Positions 26,638-33,536 of a stretch of DNA of 33,536 bases are shown one piece after another. Each line of letters opens with the position of its first letter. The stretch's first letter is position 1. Both the position numbers and the translations under genes were made by a program. This DNA is from an actinobacterium LLX17 (GTDB lineage Bacteria; Actinomycetota; Actinomycetes; Propionibacteriales; Nocardioidaceae): contig KI301992.1 in the NCBI GenBank assembly GCA_000471045.1, forward strand, positions 1,381,470 to 1,415,005. The letters are read 5' to 3'. The notes below the pieces were generated by a model. The model saw only the letters and a list, made by a program, of their open reading frames with translations. It did no database searches and had not been told where the DNA came from.

Positions 26638-27195
26638 TCAGACCTCGAGGAGCTCGGCCTCTTTGCCCTTCAGCAGCTCATCGATCTGGTCGACATGCTT
26701 CTTCGTGAGGGCGTCGAGGCGCTTCTCGGCCCCCGTGTTGTCGTCCTTGCTGATCTCGGAGTCCTTCTCGGCCTTGTCGAGCGCCTGCTTGGCGTTGCGA
26801 CGGACACCGCGCACGGCCACGCGGCCCTCCTCGGCCTTGGACTTCGCCAGCTTGATGTACTCCTTGCGGCGGTCCTCGGTGAGCTCCGGCAGCGAGACCC
26901 GCAGGACCTTGCCGTCGTCGGTGGGATTGACGCCGAGGTCGGAGTCGCGGATGGCACGCTCGATGGCGCTCTTGGCGCTCGCGTCGAACGGGCTGATGAT
27001 GACGGTGCGCGGCTCCGGCACCTGGAAGGTGGCCAGCTGCTGCAACGGCGTGGGGCTGCCGTAGTAGTCGGCGGTGATCTGGGCGAACATCGCCGGGTGC
27101 GCGCGACCAGTGCGAATGGCGGCGAACTCGTCGCGGGTGTGCTCGACGGCCTTGTCCATCTTGGTTCCGGCGTCACGCAGGGTCTGGTCGATCAC
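26638..27195 (-). CDS. frr: Ribosome recycling factor
   Basis: Splits post-termination ribosomes together with EF-G. 185 residues, the standard length, with the three-helix bundle and conserved stretches [70 protein letters not shown] region ([20 protein letters not shown]) and [19 protein letters not shown]. The start ATG 27195 overlaps the pyrH stop by 4 bp. Confidence 0.97.
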   Translation of the reverse strand: MIDQTLRDAGTKMDKAVEHTRDEFAAIRTGRAHPAMFAQITADYYGSPTPLQQLATFQVPEPRTVIISPFDASAKSAIERAIRDSDLGVNPTDDGKVLRVSLPELTEDRRKEYIKLAKSKAEEGRVAVRGVRRNAKQALDKAEKDSEISKDDNTGAEKRLDALTKKHVDQIDELLKGKEAELLEV

Positions 27196-27917
27196 GGTGT
27201 GTCCTCCTTGGCGCCGGTGTGCACCAGCGTTCCGATCTTCTCACCGAGCAGAGCCCGGGTGATGTTGCCCTTGCCCTGCATGGCGAAGACCACCATCGGC
27301 AGGTCGTTCTCCATGCAGAGCGCGAAGGCTGCGGCGTCGGCGACCTTCAGGCCGCGCGCCAGCACCTCGGCGAAGCCGATCTCGTCGTAGCGCTCGGCAT
27401 CAGGGTTGGTGCGGGGGTCGTCGCTGTAGACGCCGTCGACGCCGTTCTTGCTCATCAGGACCGCGTCGGCCTTGATCTCCAGCGCACGCTGCGCCGAGAC
27501 GGTGTCGGTCGAGAAGTACGGCATGCCGGCGCCGGCACCGAAGATGACGACGCGACCCTTCTCGAGGTGGCGGATGGCCTTGCGCGGGATGTACGGCTCG
27601 GCGACCTGACCCATCGTGATGGCCGACTGCACGCGGGTGTCGAGACCCTGCTTCTCGCAGAAGTCCTGCAGCGCCAGACAGTTCATGACGGTGCCGAGCA
27701 TGCCGATGTAGTCGGCGCGGGACCGTTCCATGCCGCGCTGGCTCAGCTCGGCGCCCCGGAAGAAGTTGCCACCGCCCACGACGATCGCGACCTCGACGCC
27801 CTGGTGGACGGCGTCGCGGATCTCACCGGCTATGTCGGCCACGACATCAGGATCGATGCCGATGCTGCCGCCACCGAACACCTCGCCCGAGAGCTTGAGC
27901 AGGACACGACGCGGCAT
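27192..27917 (-). CDS. pyrH: UMP kinase
   Basis: Phosphorylates UMP to UDP; amino-acid-kinase fold, usually a hexamer controlled by GTP and UTP. 241 residues: [20 protein letters not shown] at the N-terminus, [78 protein letters not shown] and the C-terminal [23 protein letters not shown] 27917 is preferred over a TTG three codons earlier, with TAGGTT 7 nt upstream. The tsf terminator lies about 60 bp upstream, so the pyrH-frr-cdsA unit likely has its own promoter. Confidence 0.97.
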   Translation of the reverse strand: MPRRVLLKLSGEVFGGGSIGIDPDVVADIAGEIRDAVHQGVEVAIVVGGGNFFRGAELSQRGMERSRADYIGMLGTVMNCLALQDFCEKQGLDTRVQSAITMGQVAEPYIPRKAIRHLEKGRVVIFGAGAGMPYFSTDTVSAQRALEIKADAVLMSKNGVDGVYSDDPRTNPDAERYDEIGFAEVLARGLKVADAAAFALCMENDLPMVVFAMQGKGNITRALLGEKIGTLVHTGAKEDTP

Positions 27918-27924
27918 GGGGACC

Positions 27925-27930
27925 AACCTA
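27925..27930 (-). promoter_or_regulatory. Leaderless -10 (TAGGTT) for pyrH-frr-cdsA
   Basis: TAGGTT ends 7 nt before the ATG at 27917. The -35 is poor (CTGATC about 18 bp further up). It follows the tsf terminator, consistent with a new transcription unit. Confidence 0.45.
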
Positions 27931-27977
27931 TCGGAACGAAGCGGGATGGATCAGAACTGAGGGGGCTGGACGTGAGG

Positions 27978-28015
27978 GGACCCCGGCTCCCGTCGTGTGA
28001 CGGGAACCGGGGTCC
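27978..28015 (-). terminator. Terminator hairpin after tsf
   Basis: GGACCCCGG pairs with CCGGGGTCC. After one mismatch, TCCCGTC pairs with GACGGGA around a 4-nt loop, giving 16 pairs in all. It starts about 10 nt after the tsf stop and has no U-tract. It separates rpsB-tsf from pyrH. Confidence 0.8.
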
Positions 28016-28024
28016 TCGCGAGCG

Positions 28025-28837
28025 TCAGCCGATCTCGATGTGCGCGAAGCCGGTGAGCGAGACGCCGGCCTCCTCGAGCTGCGCCTTGACGGTCTTCTTG
28101 TTGTCGGTCACGGACGGCTGCTCCAGCAGGACGACGTCCTTGAAGAAGCCGTTGAGGCGACCCTCGGTGATCTTGGCGATGGCCTGCTCGGGCTTGCCCT
28201 CCTCGCGGGCGGTGGCCTCGGCGATCTCACGCTCCTTGGCGACGAGGTCGGCGGGCACCTCCTCGCGCGTCAGGAAGCGCGGCCGCATGGCTGCGACCTG
28301 CATGGCCGCACCACGGGCGGCGTCGAGGTCGTCACCGGTGTACTCGACGAGCACGCCGACGGCCGGCGGCAGGTCGCTGGCGCGACGGTGCAGGTAGACC
28401 GCGACCTGGCCGTCGAACGTGGCGACCCGACCGAGCTCGATCTTCTCGCCGATGACCGCGGCCAGCGAGCTGACCGTGTCGGCGACGGTCTTGCCGTCGT
28501 CGAGCGTGACCTTCGAGAAGGCCTCGCTGTCCGCCGGGCGCGCCTCGTCGGCCGCAGCGGCCAGACGGTTGGCGAGCTCGATGAACTGCTCGTTCTTCGC
28601 GACGAAGTCGGTCTCGGAGTTGAGCTCGACCAGCGCGTTGCCCGACGAGGCGACGAGCCCCGAGGAGGCCTCGCGCTCGGCGCCACGCTTGGCGGCCTTG
28701 GCCGCACCCGTGATGCGCAGGATCTCGACGGCCTTGTCGAAATCGCCGTCGGCCTCGGTGAGCGCCTTCTTGGCGTCCATCATGCCCGCGCCTGTGGCGT
28801 CGCGGAGCTTCTTGACATCAGCGGCGGCAATCGCCAT
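28025..28837 (-). CDS. tsf: Elongation factor Ts
   Basis: Guanine-nucleotide exchange factor for EF-Tu. 270 residues. The N-terminal UBA-like domain begins [20 protein letters not shown] followed by [17 protein letters not shown]. The EF-Tu contact motif [10 protein letters not shown] sits in the core ([15 protein letters not shown]), followed by two dimerisation subdomains and the C-terminal module. No strong Shine-Dalgarno is visible before ATG 28837. It lies 48 bp after rpsB and is probably co-transcribed. Confidence 0.97.
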   Translation of the reverse strand: MAIAAADVKKLRDATGAGMMDAKKALTEADGDFDKAVEILRITGAAKAAKRGAEREASSGLVASSGNALVELNSETDFVAKNEQFIELANRLAAAADEARPADSEAFSKVTLDDGKTVADTVSSLAAVIGEKIELGRVATFDGQVAVYLHRRASDLPPAVGVLVEYTGDDLDAARGAAMQVAAMRPRFLTREEVPADLVAKEREIAEATAREEGKPEQAIAKITEGRLNGFFKDVVLLEQPSVTDNKKTVKAQLEEAGVSLTGFAHIEIG

Positions 28838-28885
28838 GTGTGTTCTCGCTATCTCAGTCGTGGTGGCTAGGCCTGTGGCTGAGCC

Positions 28886-29836
28886 TCAGGCGGAGGGCTT
28901 GTCGGCACCGGGGGCGGCCGCGGCAGCGGTCTCCTCGGGCGCGGCGTCGGCCGTCTGCTCGGCGACGGGGGCCTCAGCAGCAGGCGCCTCGGCATCGGCG
29001 GCGGGCGCCTCAGCAGCCGGCGCCTCAGCAGCAGCGGTCGCGGCGGCAGCGTCGTTCTTCTGCTCCAGCAGCTCGCGCTCCCAGTCGGCCAGCGGCTCGT
29101 CGCCACCGAGCTCCTCGCCGGCGGCCTCTTCGCCGGTCTTGCTGCCACCGCGGGCGATGAGGCCCTCGGCGACGGCGTCGGCGATGACGCGCGTCAGCAG
29201 CGACACCGAGCGGATGGCGTCGTCGTTGCCCGGGATCGGGAAGTCGACGTCATCGGGATCGCAGTTGGTGTCGAGGATCGCGACGATCGGGATGTTGAGC
29301 TTCTTGGCCTCGTCGACCGCGAGGTGCTCCTTCTTGGTGTCGACGATCCAGACGGCCGCCGGCGTGCGCGACATGTCGCGGATGCCGCCGAGGGTGCGCG
29401 AGAGCTTGTCGTACTCGCGGCGCATCTGGAGGAGCTCCTTCTTGGTGCGACCCGAGCCGGCGACCTGGTCGAAGTCGACGTCCTCGAGCTCCTTCATGCG
29501 CTGCAGACGCTGGTGCATCGTCTGGAAGTTGGTGAGCATGCCGCCGAGCCAACGCTGGTTGACGTAGGGCATGCCGACGCGGGCGGCCTGCTCGGCGATC
29601 GGCTCCTGCGCCTGGCGCTTGGTGCCGACGAACAGGATCGTGCCGCCGCGGGCGACGGTGTTCTTGACGAACTCGTACCCGGCGTCGATGTAGGCCAGCG
29701 ACTGCTGCAGGTCGATGATGTAGATGCCATTGCGCTCGGTGAAGATGAAGCGCTTCATCTTGGGGTTCCAGCGGCGGGTCTGGTGTCCGAAGTGGACACC
29801 GCTCTCGAGCAGCTGGCGCATGGTGACGACGGCCAT
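28886..29836 (-). CDS. rpsB: Ribosomal protein S2 with long alanine-rich C-terminal tail
   Basis: Component of the 30S subunit. 316 residues, against about 240 in E. coli. The core is standard: [80 protein letters not shown], and [20 protein letters not shown] followed by PGNDDAIRS. The last 56 residues are an acidic Ala/Pro/Glu repeat tail. The start ATG 29836 has AGGAGG 9 nt upstream. The frame is open above the ATG but that stretch is not S2-like. Heads the rpsB-tsf unit and has a structured leader (29859-30003). Confidence 0.97.
   Translation of the reverse strand: MAVVTMRQLLESGVHFGHQTRRWNPKMKRFIFTERNGIYIIDLQQSLAYIDAGYEFVKNTVARGGTILFVGTKRQAQEPIAEQAARVGMPYVNQRWLGGMLTNFQTMHQRLQRMKELEDVDFDQVAGSGRTKKELLQMRREYDKLSRTLGGIRDMSRTPAAVWIVDTKKEHLAVDEAKKLNIPIVAILDTNCDPDDVDFPIPGNDDAIRSVSLLTRVIADAVAEGLIARGGSKTGEEAAGEELGGDEPLADWERELLEQKNDAAAATAAAEAPAAEAPAADAEAPAAEAPVAEQTADAAPEETAAAAAPGADKPSA
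28889..29056 (-). repeat. Low-complexity Ala/Pro/Glu-coding repeats in the rpsB tail
   Basis: The region encodes repeated [24 protein letters not shown] units. Near-identical codon strings (GGCGCCTC followed by A/G and GCAGC on the plus strand) recur at least four times between 28980 and 29035. Such a tract is prone to slippage and length change between strains. Confidence 0.75.
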
Positions 29837-30143
29837 GGTCGTGTTCCTCCTGGTTGACGCGACGGCACCGTGCCGTCGCCCTGGCGCCCTGACGTGGACC
29901 GCCGGCAAGCCGGACCAGGACCACGCCCGTCTTCGGTGCATCACGTCAGACGGAGCAAAGGGCGCGCGAATTTCACCTCGGACGAGGTGATGGGCCCATG
30001 CTACGGCACCGTCGGACGTCAGAGGAAATCCGCCCACTTACCCGCGAGCCCCGTCTCTCCACAGGCTCAGTCGGAGTGCCGGCGTGTCCACAGGGCCCCG
30101 GAAGCGCCTTCCCCACACGAACTGCCAGCGGTTCGGTGGAGAC
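29837..30143. promoter_or_regulatory. rpsB leader/promoter region and upstream of the LytM gene
   Basis: This 307-bp gap holds no gene. On the rpsB side, a perfect 21-bp palindrome (arms GCGACGGCAC/GTGCCGTCGC, 29859-29879) lies just upstream of the Shine-Dalgarno. A second perfect hairpin (TCACCTC-GGAC-GAGGTGA, 29973-29990) lies further up. TAGCAT (30003-29998) is a candidate -10 about 160 bp before the ATG. This would give a long, structured 5' leader, as expected for ribosomal-protein autoregulation (inferred). Between 30055 and 30117 three CCACA-ending octamers occur (TCTCCACA, TGTCCACA, TCCCCACA). The LytM gene start at 30144 has a GGTGGAG ribosome binding site. Confidence 0.5.
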
Positions 30144-31049
30144 ATGCCCCGACTCGCCCCCCTTCGTCGCCTCCTGCTGGCCGCGCTCGTCCTGACCTTG
30201 CTCGCGCCAACCGCTGCCTCCGCCGACGGTGACGGTTCCCGCTGGACATGGCCCCTCGGCCGCGGGGGCATCGAGCGTGACTTCGTGGCACCGGCCTCGG
30301 AGTACGGCGCCGGACACCGGGGCGTCGATCTCCCCGGCACCCCCGGTGAGACCGTCCGCGCAGTCGCCACCGGCACGGTGGCCTTCGTCGGCGATGTCGC
30401 CGGCACGCCCGTCGTCACGGTCTCCCACGGCCGAGAGCGGTCGACGTACCAACCGGTCCACGCCGAGGTCGCCGTGGGCAACGCCGTCTCGGCCGGCCAG
30501 CCGATCGGCACCCTCGCCGCTGGGCACAACGGCTGCGGGTCCCCCGCGTGCCTGCACCTCGGTCGCGTCGAGGGTGAGGCCTACCTCGACCCCACCGAGC
30601 TGCTCGGTGGCGCCTACCGCCTGATGGATCCCGACGGCGAGCTGCCCCGGCCGCCGTCGCTCGGGTCGGGCGAGCTGGTCCTGCCCGTGGCGGGGCCGGT
30701 CACCTCGGCCTACGGCACGCGGCGCCATCCGGTGACAGGAGTCGTCAAGCTCCACGACGGCATCGACCTGGGTGCTCCGTGCGGCACCGACGTGCGGGCC
30801 GCAGCGCCGGGAGTCGTGACGGCCGCCGGGGTTGACGGACCGTGGGGCGGGCGGGTCGTCCTGGAGCACGGGCCGGGCGAGGCCACCTCGTACAGCCACC
30901 TCCAGCGCATCGGCGCTCGTGTCGGTCAGCGCCTCGCGGCCGGCGACGTGCTGGGCACGGTGGGCTCGACGGGCCTGTCCACGGGGTGCCACCTGCACTT
31001 CTCCGTGCACCGCGGCGGCACCACGATCGATCCCGCTCCCCTGCTCTGA
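30144..31049 (+). CDS. Secreted tandem-LytM (M23) protein, first domain degenerate
   Basis: 301 residues with a Sec signal (LRRLLLAALVLTLLAPTAAS, cleavage near A27) and two M23/LytM domains. Domain 2 (about 175-301) has the full zinc and catalytic set: H204 and D208 (HDGIDLG), H252 (TSYSHLQ), and H283 and H285 (CHLHF), so it should be an active peptidoglycan endopeptidase. Domain 1 (about 35-160) keeps the metal-ligand positions H58, D62 (HRGVDLPG) and H138. However, the catalytic histidines align with P104 (TYQPVH) and C136 (CLHLG), so it is probably inactive. Start ATG 30144 is chosen over an earlier in-frame ATG because the signal peptide and a GGTGGAG site fit. Divergent from rpsB, convergent with xerC. 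Confidence 0.9.
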   Translation: MPRLAPLRRLLLAALVLTLLAPTAASADGDGSRWTWPLGRGGIERDFVAPASEYGAGHRGVDLPGTPGETVRAVATGTVAFVGDVAGTPVVTVSHGRERSTYQPVHAEVAVGNAVSAGQPIGTLAAGHNGCGSPACLHLGRVEGEAYLDPTELLGGAYRLMDPDGELPRPPSLGSGELVLPVAGPVTSAYGTRRHPVTGVVKLHDGIDLGAPCGTDVRAAAPGVVTAAGVDGPWGGRVVLEHGPGEATSYSHLQRIGARVGQRLAAGDVLGTVGSTGLSTGCHLHFSVHRGGTTIDPAPLL

Positions 31050-31068
31050 ACCGCCACGCCCAGAACCG

Positions 31069-31989
31069 TCAAGCCCTGGGGTGGGCCTGCGTGAACGCCG
31101 CCTTGAGTCGCTCGGCGCTGACGTGCGTGTAGATCTGGGTGGTGCCGATGGAGGCGTGACCCAGCACCTCCTGCACGGACCGGAGGTCGGCCCCGCCCTC
31201 CAGCAGGTGGGTCGCGGCGGTGTGGCGCAGGCCGTGCGGGCCGAGGTCGGCGACTCCCTCGACGTCGCCCAGGCGGCGGTGCACGATCTCGCGGACCGTG
31301 CGCGGGTCGATGCGACCGCCTCGCACCCCCAGGAAGAGCGCGGGTCCGCTCGCCGACGTGGCCAGGGCGGGCCGGCCCCGGGCCAACCAGACATCGACGG
31401 CATCCTGCGCCGGCAGGCCGAACGGCACGGTGCGCTCCTTGCGGCCCTTGCCGAAGACGCGCACCACCCGGCGCGAGCGGTCGACGTCGTCGACGTCCAG
31501 GCCCACGAGCTCACCGACGCGGATGCCGGTGGCGTACAGGACCTCGAGCATGGCGAGATCGCGCGAACCCACGGTGGGGTCGTCGGCGATGGTCGCCGCA
31601 GCAGCGTCCAGCACCGCGCGCATGTCGGTCGCGCTCAGCGTCACGGGCAGCTCACGGTGCGCCGAGGGGTTGGCCAGCAGGGACGCAGCATCGACGTCGG
31701 AGCGCCCTGTGCGGCGGAGCCATGCGGTGAACACGCGCAGCGACGTGGCGCGGCGGGCCAGCGTGGCCCGGGCGCGACCGAGGGTGCGCAGGGTGGCCAG
31801 GTGGCTGCGGAGCTCGCGGATGGTGATGTCGGCCGGGTCGTGGATGCCCAGTCGCGTCGCGTGCTCGGCGAGCCCACGGACGTCGTTGACGTAGGCCCGC
31901 ACGGAGTTCTCCGACAGGTCACGCTCGAGGCGCAGGTGGGCGGCGTACGCCGTCACGACCTCGTCCCACGCCCCGGCCGGTTCGCTCAT
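31069..31989 (-). CDS. xerC: Tyrosine recombinase XerC
   Basis: Resolves chromosome dimers at dif together with XerD. 306 residues: an N-terminal SAM-like core-binding domain (about 10-100, YAAHLRLERDLSENSVRAYV) and a catalytic domain with R157 (ATGIRVGELVGL), K181 (FGKGRKERTVPF), H252 and R255 (PHGLRHTAATHLLEGG), H278 (VLGHASIGTTQ) and nucleophile Y287 (IYTHVSAERL). All six residues are present. The chromosomal location next to rpsB and dprA supports XerC rather than a phage integrase. ATG 31989 overlaps the stop of the TetR gene by 4 bp. Confidence 0.93.
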   Translation of the reverse strand: MSEPAGAWDEVVTAYAAHLRLERDLSENSVRAYVNDVRGLAEHATRLGIHDPADITIRELRSHLATLRTLGRARATLARRATSLRVFTAWLRRTGRSDVDAASLLANPSAHRELPVTLSATDMRAVLDAAAATIADDPTVGSRDLAMLEVLYATGIRVGELVGLDVDDVDRSRRVVRVFGKGRKERTVPFGLPAQDAVDVWLARGRPALATSASGPALFLGVRGGRIDPRTVREIVHRRLGDVEGVADLGPHGLRHTAATHLLEGGADLRSVQEVLGHASIGTTQIYTHVSAERLKAAFTQAHPRA

Positions 31990-32597
31990 GGCGCCAGCCT
32001 CGCCGACGAGCCGGGGTCGAGCAGCGCCACCAGGGCAGGCTCGACGTCGTCTTGCGTGATGTGGCCGGCCACGACGAGCTCGGCCAGACCGTGCACCGAG
32101 CCCCAGACGGCCACCGTCAGCGGCATCAGGGCGGCCTCGGCACCGGGCGGCAGCAGGGCTGCTGTCGTCTCGGCCAGGATGCCTTCGATCTCGGTGATGA
32201 GCGGTGCCATCGTGGGGGTGGGCGAGCCGGGCACGCAGACCTCGGGGTCGTACACGACCCGGAAGCGCTCGGGGTGCTCAGCCGCGTAGCCGACGTAGGC
32301 GCCGCCCACGCGCACCGCGCGTTCCCGCGGAGACGCATCCTCTGCACTCGCCTGGGCGGCGCGCATGGCGCTCACCAGCTCGGCCATGCTGCGCTCGCTG
32401 ACGCGCTTGAGCAGGCCCGTCCGGTCGCCGAAGTGGTGGTAGGGCGCGTTGTGGCTGACCCCCGCCCGTCGAGCCACCTCTCGCAGGCTCAGCGAGGTGT
32501 GCCCCTGCGTGCGCATGAGGTCGAGGGCCGCGTCCTCAAGGGCCGGCCCGAGGTTGCCGTGGTGATAGGCGCTGTCGGATCTTGACACGCGCAACAT
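31986..32597 (-). CDS. TetR-family repressor (WHG-type C-terminal domain)
   Basis: 203 residues. The N-terminal helix-turn-helix is ALEDAALDLMRTQGHTSLSL followed by REVARRAGVSHNAPYHHFGD. The C-terminal ligand domain includes AVWGSVHGLAELVVAGHI, the W-x-x-x-H-G signature of WHG-type members. ATG 32597 is preferred (weak AGGG upstream); the frame stays open to 32663 across the presumed operator. Divergent from the flavodoxin-fold oxidoreductase, with paired repeats between them, so it likely represses that gene and itself. Unusually, it is coupled to xerC downstream. Confidence 0.9.
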   Translation of the reverse strand: MLRVSRSDSAYHHGNLGPALEDAALDLMRTQGHTSLSLREVARRAGVSHNAPYHHFGDRTGLLKRVSERSMAELVSAMRAAQASAEDASPRERAVRVGGAYVGYAAEHPERFRVVYDPEVCVPGSPTPTMAPLITEIEGILAETTAALLPPGAEAALMPLTVAVWGSVHGLAELVVAGHITQDDVEPALVALLDPGSSARLAP

Positions 32598-32627
32598 CGT
32601 AGCCCTACCGTCGATCTCACCGATATG

Positions 32628-32661
32628 GACAGTGTCTAGATTCTGGCCACTGTCTACATTC
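32628..32661. promoter_or_regulatory. Probable TetR operator between divergent genes
   Basis: GACAGTG (32628-32634) and CACTGTC (32648-32654) form an inverted repeat with a 13-bp spacer. The same area reads as two direct copies of A-(G/C)-TGTCTA-(G/C)-ATTC (32631-32643 and 32649-32661) 18 bp apart. TAGATT (32637-32642) is a possible -10 for the rightward gene. Repressor binding is inferred from the divergent layout. Confidence 0.6.
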
Positions 32662-32680
32662 ATCTCTCCCAGGAGCAGCC

Positions 32681-33325
32681 ATGAGCACGTTGGTCATCGA
32701 CGGCCACCCCTACCCCGACTCGCTGTGCGCCTCGATCGCGCGCACCTACGCCACCGCCCACACCGACGCCTCCCCCGAGGACGTCACCGTGCTGGCTCTG
32801 CGCGATCTCGACTTCGACCCGAACCTGCGCTTCGGCTACACGAAGCGCCAGGACCTCGAGCCCGACCTGGAGCGCGCCTGGCAGCAGCTGCTGGACGCCG
32901 ACCACGTCGTCGTGGTGACCCCGGTGTGGTGGGGATCAGTCCCTGCCTTGCTGAAGGGGTTCTTCGACCGCGTGCTGCTGCCGCACCGGGCCTACCGGAC
33001 CAAGCCGAACGGCCTGCCCGAAGGCCTGCTGGCCGGACGCACGGGTCGAGTGATCATCACGACCGACTCGCCCTGGTGGTACCTGCGACTCGTCGGTGAC
33101 ACCACCGTGCGGCACGTGCGGACCACCACCCTGCGCTTCTGCGGCATCAAGCCGGTGGCGACGACGCGGATCGGCCCCGTGAAGGACTCGACCCTCGAGC
33201 AGCGCGAGCGCTGGCTGGCCAAGGTCGCCCGCGCCGCCCGGAAGGACGCGGCACGATCAGGCGCCGTCGGCGCGGACCCAGCCGTCGCCGCTGCGGCGGA
33301 CGCGCCCGCGACGCTCCAGCAGTGA
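32681..33325 (+). CDS. Flavodoxin-fold NAD(P)H oxidoreductase
   Basis: 214 residues of the NQO/KefF/MdaB-like flavodoxin-2 family of FMN/FAD quinone reductases. VIDGHPYPDSLCASIARTYA at the N-terminus is the flavin-phosphate loop (family G-H-P-x-x-x-S). ADHVVVVTPVWWGSVPALLK followed by GFFDRVLL is the isoalloxazine-contact motif. RTGRVIITTDSPWWY comes next, and LRFCGIKPVATTRIG near residue 150. The last ~35 residues are Ala-rich and lie over the 3' end of dprA on the other strand (69-bp overlap). AGGAG precedes ATG 32681. Likely under the divergent TetR repressor, suggesting a role in quinone or electrophile detoxification. Confidence 0.88.
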   Translation: MSTLVIDGHPYPDSLCASIARTYATAHTDASPEDVTVLALRDLDFDPNLRFGYTKRQDLEPDLERAWQQLLDADHVVVVTPVWWGSVPALLKGFFDRVLLPHRAYRTKPNGLPEGLLAGRTGRVIITTDSPWWYLRLVGDTTVRHVRTTTLRFCGIKPVATTRIGPVKDSTLEQRERWLAKVARAARKDAARSGAVGADPAVAAAADAPATLQQ

Positions 33326-33536
33326 CAGGGCCGCTCGCACCTCGCGCGCCGAGAGATCGGCCGCCAGCGCAACGGCCACGGTGGTGCGCGGAGCCGGAGC
33401 GAGGTGGTCGAGCAGGCTGAGCGCCGGGTCCGGGACCGGCGCATCGGCCGGCAACCCCTCCCACCCCACGCCGCGCAGCTCGTCCTCGACGTCGTCGGCG
33501 CCGGTGACCAGCACCGCGGCCCCGTCGCGCATGGCG
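33257..33536 (-). CDS. dprA: DNA processing protein DprA, C-terminal end (cut by window edge)
   Basis: Only the last ~93 codons are visible; the gene continues past 33536. AMRDGAAVLVTGADDVEDEL corresponds to the end of the DprA Rossmann (SMF) domain, where homologues read N-x-L-I-R-D-G-A-x-L-V-x-x-x-x-D-V. After a linker comes a winged-helix C-terminal domain (TTVAVALAADLSAREVRAAL; SLLERRGRVRRSGDGWVRAD). DprA loads RecA on single-stranded DNA during transformation and recombination. Gene order dprA-xerC-rpsB is conserved in actinobacteria, which supports the call. Its stop lies inside the convergent oxidoreductase gene. Confidence 0.85.
   Translation of the reverse strand, partial: AMRDGAAVLVTGADDVEDELRGVGWEGLPADAPVPDPALSLLDHLAPAPRTTVAVALAADLSAREVRAALSLLERRGRVRRSGDGWVRADGA

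Noticed and set aside
27192..27926. TTG start for pyrH three codons upstream
   Set aside because: ATG 27917 fits the family N-terminus and the 7-nt spacing from TAGGTT; the TTG would overlap the -10 itself.
29973..31514. 513-codon minus-strand frame covering the LytM gene and part of xerC
   Set aside because: Conflicts with LytM motifs on the plus strand and with the correct xerC frame; low-complexity product.
31069..31989. Tyrosine recombinase as a sign of an integrated element
   Set aside because: Length, all catalytic residues and location next to rpsB and dprA fit housekeeping XerC; no attachment site or phage genes nearby.

Overview
The window is G+C-rich chromosomal DNA (about 70% by eye, not computed) from a Gram-positive high-GC bacterium (Actinomycetota). 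From memory, several blocks keep the gene order of Mycobacterium tuberculosis and relatives: infB-ylxR-nusA-rimP, a Tat/DUF4439 ferritin-like pair before proS, dxr-rip1-ispG-GNAT, rlmN-cdsA-frr-pyrH-tsf-rpsB, and xerC near dprA. Gene style and the absence of mycobacterial markers suggest a Nocardioidaceae-like organism; this is inference. I see no rRNA, tRNA, CRISPR array, transposase or prophage gene.

Layout. 1-2437 (minus): translation/transcription operon rimP-nusA-ylxR-infB, with infB cut by the window edge. 2556-5597: small genes in alternating directions (Tat/ferritin-like pair, a four-helix membrane protein, an alpha/beta hydrolase, a frameshifted gene, a DHFR/RibD-C-like reductase). 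5578-8592 (minus): proS, a DoxX-like protein and a two-domain acetyltransferase. 8610-12287 (minus): dxr, rip1 and ispG, two MEP isoprenoid enzymes around an intramembrane protease. 12331-22878: an accessory block with a two-gene ABC exporter divergent from a histidine kinase/response regulator pair, an SDR, furA-katG, an EchA6-type crotonase with a truncated adenylate-forming homologue, and a secreted metallophosphoesterase. 22875-29836 (minus): HAD phosphatase, rlmN, YnfA, an NTF2-like protein, cdsA, frr, pyrH, tsf, rpsB. 29837-33536: a secreted tandem-LytM protein, xerC with a TetR regulator, a flavodoxin-fold oxidoreductase and the 3' end of dprA.

Gene expression. The most pervasive signal is a -10-like hexamer (TANNNT or close) ending 6-7 nt before the start codon of about 15 genes. 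This is the hallmark of leaderless transcription, and it fixes several starts (proS, dxr, furA, pyrH). Genes inside operons (ATGA/TGATG overlaps) and infB, rimP, katG and rpsB instead use Shine-Dalgarno or coupled starts.

No wholly new multi-gene system is evident; most of the window is housekeeping. The best second-look items are: a perfect 11-bp hairpin that buries the infB Shine-Dalgarno; a crotonase lacking both catalytic glutamates, coupled to an adenylation-enzyme fragment and preceded by a CRP-like site; a secreted tandem-LytM protein whose first domain has lost its catalytic histidines; and a 46-bp palindrome next to helically phased repeats between two divergent genes.
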